The notes below the pieces were generated by a model. That model saw nothing but the letters and a program-made list of their open reading frames with translations, did no database searches and was not told the origin of the DNA. From NCBI GenBank assembly GCA_964361655.1, contig CAYIBD010000014.1:1-17758 (forward strand): a stretch of 17,758 nucleotides of DNA, in the 5' to 3' direction. Both the position numbers and the translations under genes were made by a program. Below are positions 1 through 6,352 of the stretch, piece by piece. Source of the DNA: CAYIBD01 sp964361655 (GTDB taxonomy: Bacteria; Patescibacteriota; Minisyncoccia; Sungbacterales; SURF-37). Within the stretch, counting starts at the first letter, position 1, and every line of letters begins with the position of its first letter.

Positions 1-1
1 T

Positions 2-541
2 TTAACTCTTGCAGGCGAGCGTGACGGCGCCGCCGGCACGCTCGCCCTGAGCCGCGTCGAAGGGCCCCCCAGTGTTGCAAACCATAATAGCCGGTTTTTC
101 TGCCAGCCGCGGTGATTGCGGATTCCGTTTCAAAACCTCCTCATCTTTTCTCCCAAGCTCATCACGGAGAATCGCCAAATCCTCCTCGGGGCCCTGGGCT
201 GCTGCCGAGACATTCGGATCAACGAACGCCCGCAGCAAGAACAAGATCGCATCCACGCTATAGATATGTGAGAGAAACTGATTGCCAAGCCCCTCACCTT
301 CGGCCGCACCCTTCACCAAGCCGGCAATATCCACGAATTCAATCGTCGCCGGTACGGTGCGCTCGGGCTTCAAGAGCTCCCGGAGCTTTTCCAACCGCTC
401 ATCCGGCACGGCCACCACGCCCACATGCGGCTCAATAGTGGTAAAGGGGTAGGGCGCAATCGGGACGGCAATTTTGGTCAAGGCCTGGAAGAGCGTGGAT
501 TTACCGACATTAGGTAAACCGGCAATGCCTATTCTAAGCAT
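2..541 (-). pseudogene. ychF: YchF/Obg-family GTPase, truncated N-terminal part
   Basis: The N-terminus MLRIGIAGLPNVGKSTLF carries the P-loop GxPNVGKS and is followed by the G2/switch I region (YPFTTIEPHVGVV), the G3 motif DIAGLVKGAAEGEGLGNQFL and a partial G4 strand (KPAIMVCN). YchF is a ribosome-associated ATP-preferring GTPase-fold protein, normally about 360 aa. Here only 179 codons precede a TAA at positions 4-2. The coiled-coil insert normally found before the G4 strand is almost absent, the sequence leaves the family right at G4, and the tail (PFDAAQGERAG...) is encoded by a dispersed hairpin repeat. The second half of the G domain and the C-terminal TGS domain are missing. The ATG at 541 was chosen because family similarity starts there; the open frame extends to 577 through a hairpin element. 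Probably a pseudogene, though an assembly error at the window edge is possible. Family assignment is near certain; non-functionality is inferred. Confidence 0.8.
45..64. repeat. dispersed hairpin repeat, copy A (inside ychF)
   Basis: The sequence CCCTGAGCCGCGTCGAAGGG is an imperfect palindrome (CCCT...AGGG) matching a second copy at 7977-7996 at 17 of 20 positions. It encodes PFDAAQGE on the minus strand. A perfect 10-bp inverted repeat (14-23 with 37-46) lies directly beside it, so 14-64 can form two adjacent hairpins. ychF departs from its family at this point, consistent with repeat insertion. Confidence 0.65.
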
Positions 542-557
542 AGCGTGAAAAGAGTTG

Positions 558-676
558 TCCCGATTCGCCCAGCGCAAAGCGCGGCTGGCGAATCGAGGAT
601 CCTCCCCGGCCTCGCCCGAGCTCGGCCGAGGGCGGGCGATTTTGCTGCCCCGCTAAAAGCGGGGGCAAAATCGGGA
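558..676. mobile_element. 119-bp MITE-like hairpin element
   Basis: The ends are near-matching inverted repeats: TCCCGATTCGCC at 558-569 and, read on the minus strand from 676, TCCCGATTTTGC. Inside are three successive hairpins: 561-594 (CGATTCGCC...GCGAATCG), 611-637 (around CTCGGCCGAG) and 639-672 (GATTTTGC...GCAAAATC). No protein is encoded. It separates two copies of the ychF 5' end. Its middle part (603-637) recurs upstream of dnaB. A non-autonomous element or composite of REP-like units is the best reading; no target duplication could be defined. Confidence 0.5.
603..637 (-). repeat. 35-bp GC-rich dispersed repeat, copy 1
   Basis: Read on the minus strand it begins GCCCGCCCTCGGCCGAGC and ends GCGAGGCCGGGGA. 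It matches 7823-7857 at 32 of 35 positions, in inverted orientation within the window. It contains the palindrome CTCGGCCGAG. Both copies lie just upstream of a core gene (ychF, dnaB). Confidence 0.75.
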
Positions 677-677
677 A

Positions 678-719
678 CTTGCCGACGTTCGGAAGGCCGA
701 CGATGCCAATGGAGAGCAT
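678..719 (-). pseudogene. ychF: remnant of a second ychF 5' end (14 codons)
   Basis: From ATG at 719 the minus strand reads MLSIGIVGLPNVGK, the canonical YchF start up to the P-loop lysine, then runs into the hairpin element at 676. It matches the downstream copy MLRIGIAGLPNVGK at 12 of 14 residues, but most third codon positions differ, so it is a diverged homologue and not a recent duplication. No functional product is expected. Confidence 0.75.
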
Positions 720-721
720 GT

Positions 722-979
722 TTAGTACGTCTTTGAACCGCGGCGTTCAATGCGAAAAACGAAAATCGTCCTCTCCCGAGGACGAATTTCGTAAAAAATG
801 CGGTAGTCTCCTACACGCCGACGCCATGCATTCTCTTCATCCTCCAGCTTCACAATGTCGCCGGAGTAAGGATTAAAGACGAGCTCACGCAGGACTCGGG
901 CAATGCGTAGTTGTTCTTCTCTCGGAAAACGCCGGAGGGTCTTGCTAGCGCGCTTTCTTAGCTGTAATTCCCAGTTCAC
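722..979 (-). CDS. RelE/ParE-family mRNA interferase toxin
   Basis: An 85-residue protein with the RelE-fold pattern: basic N-terminal helices (RKRASKTLRRFPREEQLRIARVLREL), a central FNPYSGDIVKLED segment, then the strand signature WRRRVGDYRIFYEI and a final strand ending RIERRGSKTY. Family members cleave mRNA on the ribosome, or poison gyrase in the ParE branch. The basic residues (R55-R57, R62, R69) and C-terminal Tyr are those expected of an active RelE-like fold. The start is a GTG at 979, overlapping the antitoxin gene by 35 bases, which implies translational coupling. The family is clear; RelE versus ParE activity cannot be decided. Confidence 0.88.
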   Translation of the reverse strand: MNWELQLRKRASKTLRRFPREEQLRIARVLRELVFNPYSGDIVKLEDEENAWRRRVGDYRIFYEIRPRERTIFVFRIERRGSKTY

Positions 980-1181
980 GTTCCAATCGTTCTAGCGTAA
1001 TATACTCGCCCCGAGCGTATTCTTTCCGAGCCTGCTCCAAATCCCGCTTTTGTGCTGGCGTTAATTTTACGAGCGGCACAATTTTCCTTAACTTGAGCAA
1101 CTCCTCATACTCTTTGCGAGGAATAACGATAAGGTCATCTTTCCGCGCGAGTTCCCGGGGGATGGTAATAGCCCTAGCCAT
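945..1181 (-). CDS. antitoxin of the RelE-type toxin
   Basis: A 78-residue protein directly upstream of the toxin and overlapping it. The N-terminal part (ITIPRELARKDDLIVIPRKEYEELLKLR) resembles AbrB- or Phd-like DNA-binding N-termini of type II antitoxins. The C-terminal half is charged and helical (LTPAQKRDLEQARKEYARGEYITLERLERELG), as expected for a toxin-wrapping tail. It should neutralise the toxin and repress the shared promoter. ATG at 1181 lies eight bases after a TATAAT box with no Shine-Dalgarno, suggesting a leaderless message. The role is from context plus general family resemblance. Confidence 0.8.
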   Translation of the reverse strand: MARAITIPRELARKDDLIVIPRKEYEELLKLRKIVPLVKLTPAQKRDLEQARKEYARGEYITLERLERELGITAKKAR

Positions 1182-1189
1182 ATAGACGC

Positions 1190-1217
1190 ATTATACCAAG
1201 TTCACGCTTCAAAGCAA
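1190..1217 (-). promoter_or_regulatory. toxin-antitoxin operon promoter
   Basis: On the minus strand, TTGCTT (1217-1212), a 16-bp spacer and a perfect TATAAT (1195-1190) lie upstream of the antitoxin ATG at 1181. Transcription would start within a few bases of the start codon. Confidence 0.65.
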
Positions 1218-1281
1218 GCTCTGGCTGAATCCGCCGGCAATAAAAACAGCCCAGGAGGCGGCTTCCCACCTGGACCGGCAC

Positions 1282-1311
1282 ATGCCAGCAAATACTGGCG
1301 CGATGTATACT
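1282..1311 (+). promoter_or_regulatory. phosphomannomutase promoter
   Basis: TATACT at 1306-1311 lies ten bases before the ATG at 1322, with a weak -35 (ATGCCA, 1282-1287) 18 bp upstream. No Shine-Dalgarno is present. The message is probably leaderless or nearly so. Confidence 0.4.
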
Positions 1312-1321
1312 GAAGTCACGT

Positions 1322-2677
1322 ATGCCCATCAACCCATCCATCTTTAAGGCCTATGATATCCGCGGGATCGTGGGAACGGAAATCACCGAAGAGACCGCCC
1401 GGGCTCTCGGACGTGCGTTTGGCCGCTGGTTGAGACGCAAGGGGGAGGCCGTCCCGCGTGTAGTGTTGGGCCGTGATTGCCGCATGCTCTCGGTAGAACT
1501 CATGGAGGCACTGGCTCAAGCCCTCATGGCCGAGGGAGTGGATGTCATCGCTGCCGGAATCACTCCATCACCAATGCACTATTGGATCGTCGGCAGCGAG
1601 GGCGCGGACGGCGGTATCCTGGTCACCGCATCGCATAACGCCAAAGAGTATAACGGTTTCAAGCTAACGTCACGGGGGGTCGTACCGGTTGACGGCGCAA
1701 TGATCCGGCAGGTCGTCGCCGAAGCCGATGATGAGGCGGGGCCGCCATCGCGGCCCGGAAAAATCGCGAGGCGCGACTACCTCGCTGACTTTGCCAAGCG
1801 CTACACCCTTCCTGCCCTCCGGCGTTCCTACCGCATCGTTATTGACGCATCAAGCGGGGTCAGCGGCGAGGCGTTCTCGGCAATCCTCCGTCAATCGCCA
1901 GAGATTACTCTCATTCCTCTTAACTTCAAACCCGATCCGTCGTTCCCGGCGCACGAGCCAAATCCGGTTGCACCTCACGCCACTGAGGAGCTCACGAATC
2001 AAATTCGTGCCCATGGGGCCGATATGGGGGCTATCGTAGATGGAGACGGCGATCGCATTCTCTTTGCCGATGAAACCGGTACAATCAGGTATGGTGATGA
2101 GTGGGGGTCCCTGTTCATTCAAGAGACGCTTTCGGCAAAGGCCGGTGCCCCAATTGTCGTGACTGCCGCGGCCGGCCGCATGCTCCTTCAAACCATCGCA
2201 GAATTCGGCGGGAAGGCCGTTGTCTCCAAGGTCGGCCATACCTTCATCAAAAAGGCCATGCGCGAGGTGGACGCTCCGCTGGGTGTCGAATTCAACGGCC
2301 ATTTCTACTTTCGAGAAAATTTTTATACCGAGGACTCCTACGCGGCACTTACGCTCTTGATACGCATACTCGATCGAAGCAATGAGCCCTCATCCAAGCT
2401 CACCGTTCCATTCCGCCGCTATGCTCGAAGCAGGGATCTCGTCTTCCACGTTCGCGACGCCACAACCCTCATACAAGAGCTCAATAGGCGCTACCGCCAA
2501 TACGACGAGAGTGAACTGGACGGCATATCAGTCGTGGGACCGAAATGGTGGTTTCATCTTCGACCCTCCAACACTGAACCCGTCGTTCGCTTCAATGCCG
2601 ATGCTGATGATCCCGGAATCCTCGAATCCCTCACAACGGAGATCTTAGCTCTCATACGTCAATACGAAAGTAGCTGA
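1322..2677 (+). CDS. phosphomannomutase/phosphoglucomutase
   Basis: A full-length 451-aa alpha-D-phosphohexomutase of the ManB/AlgC type, interconverting hexose 6-phosphate and 1-phosphate for nucleotide-sugar and envelope glycan synthesis. The four active-site loops appear in order: the phosphoserine loop VTASHNAKEYNGFKL with Ser104, the metal loop DGDGDR at 240-245, the sugar-binding loop GVEFNGHFYF near 321-330 and the phosphate loop RPSNTEP at 414-420. Two loop residues are unusual: Ala in place of the usual Pro after TASHN, and Asn in place of Ser in the E-x-S-G-H motif. The start ATG at 1322 gives the usual N-terminus (IFKAYDIRGIVG). rmuC follows after three bases, so the two are probably one transcript. 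Substrate preference (mannose or glucose) cannot be read from sequence. Confidence 0.95.
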   Translation: MPINPSIFKAYDIRGIVGTEITEETARALGRAFGRWLRRKGEAVPRVVLGRDCRMLSVELMEALAQALMAEGVDVIAAGITPSPMHYWIVGSEGADGGILVTASHNAKEYNGFKLTSRGVVPVDGAMIRQVVAEADDEAGPPSRPGKIARRDYLADFAKRYTLPALRRSYRIVIDASSGVSGEAFSAILRQSPEITLIPLNFKPDPSFPAHEPNPVAPHATEELTNQIRAHGADMGAIVDGDGDRILFADETGTIRYGDEWGSLFIQETLSAKAGAPIVVTAAAGRMLLQTIAEFGGKAVVSKVGHTFIKKAMREVDAPLGVEFNGHFYFRENFYTEDSYAALTLLIRILDRSNEPSSKLTVPFRRYARSRDLVFHVRDATTLIQELNRRYRQYDESELDGISVVGPKWWFHLRPSNTEPVVRFNADADDPGILESLTTEILALIRQYESS

Positions 2678-2680
2678 TTT

Positions 2681-3751
2681 GTGGCACCAATCTCTGTATC
2701 CATGACCAGCGGACTCATCATTCTTACGCTGACCATTATTGCTGGTTTTGCAATTCTCGGTTGGCTTCTCGTGCGGCGCGACCGAAGGCCGGAGGAGAGT
2801 CAGGCCCTACTCATGCTCCAGAACCAAATCAGCGAGATCGGCCGGGTGATTGATTCCAAGATCCTTGAATCTACGAAACTCATGCAATCGCAAACCTCGG
2901 CCATTTCCGAGAGCATGCAGCGCATTATCCGCGATATCACCGAGCGGCTGACAAGAGTAGACGAAGGACAAAAGCAAGTCGTGGGGTTTGCCGATCAGTT
3001 AAAGCGCCTGCAGGATATTTTGCAAAATCCGAAGCAACGGGGCGTGCTTGGTGAATATTACTTGGAAACGGTGCTGAAAAATGTGCTCCCCCCGGGCGCC
3101 TATCAGATGCAATACGCTTTCCGCGACGGCACGATCGTTGATGCCGCGATTTTCGTAAAAGACAAGATCATTCCGGTTGATTCCAAGTTCTCACTCGAAA
3201 ACTATAACCGCGTTGCCGCGGCCACGGACCCGGTTGAGCGCGAACGCCTGGAGCGTGCCTTTCGCCAGGATTTGAAAAATCGAATTGATGAGACCGCCAA
3301 GTACGTAAAACCAGGGGAGGGGACCATGGACTTTGCGTTCATGTTCATTCCGGCCGAAGCCGTGTTCTACGACCTTTTGGTGAATAAAGTCGGCGCGGTA
3401 GAGACAGAGGATCTGATCCAATACGCCTTCCGCGAGAAGCACGTCATTATTGTTTCGCCAACATCGTTCCTTGCGTATTTGCAAACCGTGCTCCAGGGCC
3501 TGCGGGCTTTGCAAATCGAGGAATCCGCCAAGGAAATCCGAAAGCGCGTGGAGGAGCTTGGCCGGCACCTTTCGAGCTACGAGACCTACATGAAAAAACT
3601 CGGCACCCACCTTGGCACAACCGTCAATATGTATAACACCGCCTACAAGGAGCTCGGCAAAGTGGATAAAGACGTACTCAAGATCACCGGCAAGGCCGCA
3701 GAGATCGAGCCGCTGGCGCTCGCAAAGCCAACCAGCGAAGACGAAATCTGA
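2681..3751 (+). CDS. rmuC: RmuC-family DNA recombination protein
   Basis: A 356-aa protein with one N-terminal membrane segment (about residues 10-31, IILTLTIIAGFAILGWLLV), a coiled-coil stretch (about 45-115) and the RmuC domain: RGVLGEYYLETVL, then DGTIVDAAIFVKDKIIPVDSKF with the conserved Asp and Lys of a PD-(D/E)XK-like nuclease core, and later FMFIPAEAVFYDLL. RmuC limits inversions between short inverted repeats in E. coli, notable in a window this rich in them. The start could be GTG at 2681, three bases after the mutase stop, or ATG at 2702 (residue 8); neither has a Shine-Dalgarno. Confidence 0.92.
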   Translation: MAPISVSMTSGLIILTLTIIAGFAILGWLLVRRDRRPEESQALLMLQNQISEIGRVIDSKILESTKLMQSQTSAISESMQRIIRDITERLTRVDEGQKQVVGFADQLKRLQDILQNPKQRGVLGEYYLETVLKNVLPPGAYQMQYAFRDGTIVDAAIFVKDKIIPVDSKFSLENYNRVAAATDPVERERLERAFRQDLKNRIDETAKYVKPGEGTMDFAFMFIPAEAVFYDLLVNKVGAVETEDLIQYAFREKHVIIVSPTSFLAYLQTVLQGLRALQIEESAKEIRKRVEELGRHLSSYETYMKKLGTHLGTTVNMYNTAYKELGKVDKDVLKITGKAAEIEPLALAKPTSEDEI

Positions 3752-3753
3752 CC

Positions 3754-3782
3754 TTGACAGATACCTGTCTATATGATACATA
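3754..3782 (+). promoter_or_regulatory. possible promoter with short inverted repeat
   Basis: TTGACA (3754-3759) directly follows the rmuC stop. A 17-bp spacing gives TACATA (3777-3782); TATGAT at 3773-3778 is a better hexamer but only 13 bp away. GACAG and CTGTC (3756-3770) form a small dyad over the -35 that could be an operator. It may drive the secreted-protein gene through the hairpin at 3789-3804. Confidence 0.35.
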
Positions 3783-3787
3783 AGAAA

Positions 3788-3808
3788 GAGGCCTAAAAAG
3801 GCCTTTTA
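3788..3808 (+). terminator. intrinsic terminator after rmuC
   Basis: AGGCC (3789-3793), a loop TAAAAA and GGCCT (3799-3804 region) are followed by TTTTAT. The stem is short and the U-run modest, so termination may be partial. Confidence 0.5.
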
Positions 3809-3856
3809 TCGCGGGCGCCGGCATGGAGTCGGCAGCCCAACTAGCACCTACCATTC

Positions 3857-3864
3857 AAGGAGGT
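3857..3864 (+). promoter_or_regulatory. strong Shine-Dalgarno of the secreted protein
   Basis: A consensus AAGGAGGT lies four bases before ATG 3869, unlike the SD-less core genes beside it. CTACC at 3848-3852 can pair with GGTAG at 3862-3866, partly masking the site. Confidence 0.75.
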
Positions 3865-3868
3865 AGAT

Positions 3869-4651
3869 ATGGCACAGACGGTACGACTGTTTCTCGCCGT
3901 CCTGCTCCTCACCGCGCTTCCGGCCTGGGCCCAAGTCCCGCCGCCGCCTCCACCGCCTCCGACGGTGCCCTGCCCGCCTTCGAGTATCTGCGGGGCGGTC
4001 ACCGACGCCAAGGGAAACCCATTGACGGGTACCTACATCCGGCTTATGGCCCTCGATCTCTCGCGGCGCTGGCAGTTCTCGAATCAGACGGATTGTGCCG
4101 CTGGTCAGGGCTGCCCAGACCCGAATGGAGGCCTGTGGCTCTTCAACCGCGACTACTGGGGTCAGCCGCTCGCCGTGGGGTCCTACCTCACGGAGCTGAA
4201 GAACTACGGCTATCTCATCGAGCGGCGGACGGTCTACTACGACGGGACGTCCGCGAGTGTGGGGACGGTGGTGCCCCACGCCGAGCCGGTAGCGATCAAG
4301 ATCGAGGCAGTTCCGAATCCGATCGTTCCCCCGACCGGAGGCGATGTGGACTACTGGTTCAGCTTGGAAAACCAGCTTGCGACGCCGCTGACGGTCGATA
4401 TTCGCGTCGAGGTGAACTCAGCCGGTGAAACCGACTTCTGGACCTCGTTCCAGAAAGGGTGGCCGCAGCGCGTGCGCCTCGCCCCGAACGAGTTCAAGAT
4501 GCTCCAGGGCAAGCTCCGAGTACCGGGTCTAGTTCCGGGAGGGTTCGACATCTACGTCACCATCTCCGCTGAGCGCGCCGGCGACCCCTACGGAGTCCTG
4601 ACGTCTGCGTACTTCAATGTCCTCAAGGACGTTAGAGAGCTCGTGCCGTAG
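3869..4651 (+). CDS. secreted protein with carboxypeptidase-regulatory-like domain
   Basis: A 260-aa exported protein of unknown function. Residues 1-21 form a Sec signal peptide (positively charged start, hydrophobic LFLAVLLLTALP, cleavage site AWA before QV). A run of eight prolines (about 24-31) forms a stiff linker. Residues about 38-75 (SSICGAVTDAKGNPLTGTYIRL) match the pattern of CarboxypepD_reg/Cna-B-like beta-sandwich repeats (GxVTDxxGxPLxGAxV). Two cysteines flank CPPSSIC, and two more lie in DCAAGQGCPD. The remainder (about 145-255) reads as a second beta-rich domain. It has a perfect Shine-Dalgarno, short leader and its own terminator, and stands alone between rmuC and rplU. An adhesive or surface role is only a guess. 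Confidence 0.8.
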   Translation: MAQTVRLFLAVLLLTALPAWAQVPPPPPPPPTVPCPPSSICGAVTDAKGNPLTGTYIRLMALDLSRRWQFSNQTDCAAGQGCPDPNGGLWLFNRDYWGQPLAVGSYLTELKNYGYLIERRTVYYDGTSASVGTVVPHAEPVAIKIEAVPNPIVPPTGGDVDYWFSLENQLATPLTVDIRVEVNSAGETDFWTSFQKGWPQRVRLAPNEFKMLQGKLRVPGLVPGGFDIYVTISAERAGDPYGVLTSAYFNVLKDVRELVP

Positions 4652-4670
4652 CTTACGGCCCAGTCTCTTA

Positions 4671-4710
4671 CCCGCGGAGGAGGAAGCTCTCCCCGCGGGC
4701 TTTTCTTTTC
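4671..4710 (+). terminator. terminator of the secreted-protein gene
   Basis: CCCGCGG (4671-4677) pairs with CCGCGGG (4693-4699), followed by CTTTTCTTTTC. The stem and U-run are strong, and the tail resembles the terminators at 8645 and 9895. Confidence 0.85.
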
Positions 4711-4723
4711 TCAATAAGTCTGC

Positions 4724-4729
4724 TAGATT
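4724..4729 (+). promoter_or_regulatory. rplU -10 box (leaderless type)
   Basis: TAGATT ends eight bases before ATG 4738, with no Shine-Dalgarno. No clear -35 is present; the region 17 bp upstream is the T-rich tail of the preceding terminator. Confidence 0.4.
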
Positions 4730-4737
4730 CGGTCGGT

Positions 4738-5052
4738 ATGACGTTTGCCGTCATTCGCACCGGCGGGAAGCAATATAGGGTCTCGCCCGGACTGAAACTC
4801 AAAATCGAGAAACTTGACGCCCCGGAAGGCAGCACGGTTCGATTTGACGAGGTTTTGCTCGTGGCCGACGGCGAAAACGTTGACATCGGCGCGCCGCTCG
4901 TGAAAGGGGCCACGGTTGAAGCAAAGGTCCTGAAGCAGGGGAGAGCCAGGAAGCAAATCGTCTTCAAATACCACCCAAAGTCGCGGTACCGGAAGAAAAA
5001 GGGCCATCGGCAGTGGTTCACGGAAGTTGAGATTACGAAGGTAGTCAGCTGA
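4738..5052 (+). CDS. rplU: 50S ribosomal protein L21
   Basis: The 104-aa sequence is full length for bacterial L21, a 23S rRNA-binding protein of the large subunit. It begins MTFAVIRTGGKQYRVSPG, has the central FDEVLLVADGENVDIGAPLV and ends in the basic segment (YRKKKGHRQWFTEVEIT) that carries the family signature. The ATG at 4738 is fixed by the family N-terminus. The usual partner rpmA (L27) does not follow; instead there is a 30-bp palindrome overlapping the stop codon and a diverged fragment of a second L21 3' end with a terminator. Loss of the rplU-rpmA pair and the adjacent remnant suggest rearrangement here. Confidence 0.97.
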   Translation: MTFAVIRTGGKQYRVSPGLKLKIEKLDAPEGSTVRFDEVLLVADGENVDIGAPLVKGATVEAKVLKQGRARKQIVFKYHPKSRYRKKKGHRQWFTEVEITKVVS

Positions 5053-5081
5053 CCGAGCACTCAACGCGTTGAGTGCTCGGT
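5052..5081. repeat. perfect 30-bp palindrome at the rplU stop
   Basis: Starting with the last base of the rplU TGA, ACCGAGCACTCAACG is followed directly by its exact reverse complement, giving a 15-bp arm with no spacer. Only a poor U-run (TTCTCGACTTTC) follows, so it may act as a transcript-end stabiliser or weak terminator, or be the scar of a palindromic element. Confidence 0.8.
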
Positions 5082-5116
5082 TCTCGACTTTCTAGCTGCT
5101 CGCTCCGCTCACAGAG

Positions 5117-5182
5117 AAAATCGGAAAAAAAGGCCATCGCCAGCACTTCACTGAAATCGAAATCACCAGAATCACCGCCTAA
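5117..5182 (+). pseudogene. rplU: remnant of a second rplU 3' end
   Basis: The frame reads KIGKKGHRQHFTEIEIT and ends RITA before TAA at 5180-5182. It matches the intact L21 C-terminus (KKKGHRQWFTEVEITKVVS) but with many silent differences. There is no start codon or upstream coding part. The canonical terminator 5171-5199 overlaps its stop, so this looks like the resident gene end left behind after the present rplU arrived or was rearranged. Confidence 0.8.
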
Positions 5183-5199
5183 CTCCGGCGGTGATTTTG
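5171..5199 (+). terminator. terminator of the old rplU end
   Basis: ATCACCGCC (5171-5179), a seven-base loop and GGCGGTGAT (5187-5195) form a perfect 9-bp stem followed by TTTTG. It overlaps the remnant stop codon and probably ends transcription from the intact rplU as well. Confidence 0.8.
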
Positions 5200-5243
5200 T
5201 CGAAAGCTCAATCGCAATACCTGCCCATACTTCTATCCAGCGC

Positions 5244-5285
5244 CCACATAGACTTAAACATTTAAACAAATGTTTAAGTATGTGG
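5244..5285. repeat. AT-rich 18-bp inverted repeat
   Basis: CCACAT at 5244-5249 pairs with ATGTGG at 5280-5285, and ACTTAAACATTT at 5252-5263 pairs with AAATGTTTAAGT at 5268-5279 around the loop AAAC; only a 2-base bulge (5250-5251) interrupts it. It lies in the 325-bp gene-free stretch 5053-5377, which otherwise holds the palindrome, rplU remnant and terminators. It could be a regulator site or small mobile hairpin; no T-run follows on either strand. Confidence 0.7.
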
Positions 5286-5330
5286 ACCCAGCGGCCCTGA
5301 CGAAACGGATGGACCGCTCATGCCGAGGTA

Positions 5331-5359
5331 AAGAAAGAGGCGCCCCACTACGGAGCGCC
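5331..5359 (-). terminator. terminator of the small helical protein gene
   Basis: On the minus strand GGCGCTCC (5359-5352), a short loop and GGGGCGCC form an 8-bp stem with one G-T pair, followed by TCTTTCTTT. Confidence 0.75.
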
Positions 5360-5377
5360 GGTTGTCGCCACCCTGGT

Positions 5378-5668
5378 CTAAAGGGCAAGGAGGAGGTCTT
5401 CTCGCAGCCGTAGCGCCTCGATGGCGCGGAAATTACGCAGCACCTTACGGCTGCGTTGCGCCGCATCCTCCCAGGTAGCGACGAGGGCCATGAGGTTGGC
5501 CAAGAACGATTCAACCTCTGCGGGCGCAACCCTCGACCCCGGCTGGCTTGGGATTCTTGCCGTTTCGAGCTGCATTGTAAGGTGCTTCACTCGAGCCTCG
5601 GTCGCTTTGATGGCGCTCGAAAGGAACTCCAAATCTTTCACATCGTCCACCGCTACGGCCTTAGCCAT
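5378..5668 (-). CDS. small helical protein of unknown function
   Basis: Not recognised. The 96-aa product is predicted mostly helical: MAKAVAVDDVKDLEFLSSAIKA begins a first helix that continues through EARVKHLTMQLETARIP. A short Pro/Gly/Ser break (about residues 42-50) is followed by a long second helix (about 50-96) with heptad-like Leu spacing, so a coiled-coil hairpin is likely. There is no signal peptide or membrane segment. Start ATG 5668 is preceded by GGGAGGG five bases upstream, a strong Shine-Dalgarno. It begins 42 bases after the recR stop on the same strand and has its own terminator, so it may be the last gene of a dnaB-recR transcript or an inserted cassette. Confidence 0.7.
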   Translation of the reverse strand: MAKAVAVDDVKDLEFLSSAIKATEARVKHLTMQLETARIPSQPGSRVAPAEVESFLANLMALVATWEDAAQRSRKVLRNFRAIEALRLREDLLLAL

Positions 5669-5710
5669 GCAGCCCTCCCTTCGTGATTCGTTGTACCTCT
5701 GCCCGTTTCA

Positions 5711-6352
5711 CTATTTCCGATTCGCGAGAGCGTTGGCAATGGTGACATCATCAGAATACTCAAGCTCCGAGCCGGTGGTCAAGCCGCGGCCCAGGCGCGA
5801 TAGCTTGAGGCCGGGGTGCTGGTTTTTGAGCGGGGTAAGCACCCGTTCGAGGTAAAGCGCCGTGGCATCGCCCTCGGCGGTAGGGTTGGTGGCCAGGATG
5901 ATTTCGAGCTCCCCGCCGGTTGGGGAGGCGGCGGCGAGCTTCCGGATGCGCTCGAAAAGTTCCTTGATATGCAGCCGGGCCGGAGCCGATGAATCAAGGG
6001 GGTTTATCGTTCCGCCAAGAACATGGTAGAGCCCGTCGTACTTCTTCGTCCGCTCAATATTTTCTAGGTCCACTTCCTTCTCGATTACGAGAATCTGTCG
6101 GCTGTTCCGCCCTGTATCACGGCAGAGCTCACAAAGCGCCGTCTCTCGAGCCCGGTTGCCGTCAAAGGTCTTGTAACACTGATTGCAGATCTTGACCTCA
6201 TCGTGGAGTTTCGCAACCGCTTCGGCAAGCGATTGCGCAACATTCCGGTCCTCGCGTAACAAATAGTAAACAAAGCGGCTGGCCTGCCGCGGCCCCACTC
6301 CGGGAAACTTTAAAAACAAATCAATGAGGTTTTGAATCGGCCTCGAGAACAT
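5711..6352 (-). CDS. recR: recombination mediator protein RecR
   Basis: A full-length 213-aa RecR. The helix-hairpin-helix DNA-binding region is at the N-terminus (LIDLFLKFPGVGPRQASRFVYYLL). A C4 zinc site follows (CNQC at 56-59, CELC at 74-77), then the Toprim domain (ILVIEKEVDLENIERT, YHVLGGTINPLD, TNPTAEGDATALYL) and the C-terminal signature GLTTGSELEYSDDVTIANAL. RecR works with RecO/RecF to load RecA at gaps. It lies downstream of dnaB on the same strand. The spacer between the dnaB stop and the recR ATG is exactly one large inverted repeat, and no Shine-Dalgarno precedes the ATG. Confidence 0.97.
   Translation of the reverse strand: MFSRPIQNLIDLFLKFPGVGPRQASRFVYYLLREDRNVAQSLAEAVAKLHDEVKICNQCYKTFDGNRARETALCELCRDTGRNSRQILVIEKEVDLENIERTKKYDGLYHVLGGTINPLDSSAPARLHIKELFERIRKLAAASPTGGELEIILATNPTAEGDATALYLERVLTPLKNQHPGLKLSRLGRGLTTGSELEYSDDVTIANALANRK

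Noticed and set aside
3823..4428. Other long reading frames overlapping the secreted protein, rmuC, dnaK and others
   Set aside because: They lack family motifs and start signals and are antisense or shifted shadows of well-supported genes in GC-rich sequence.
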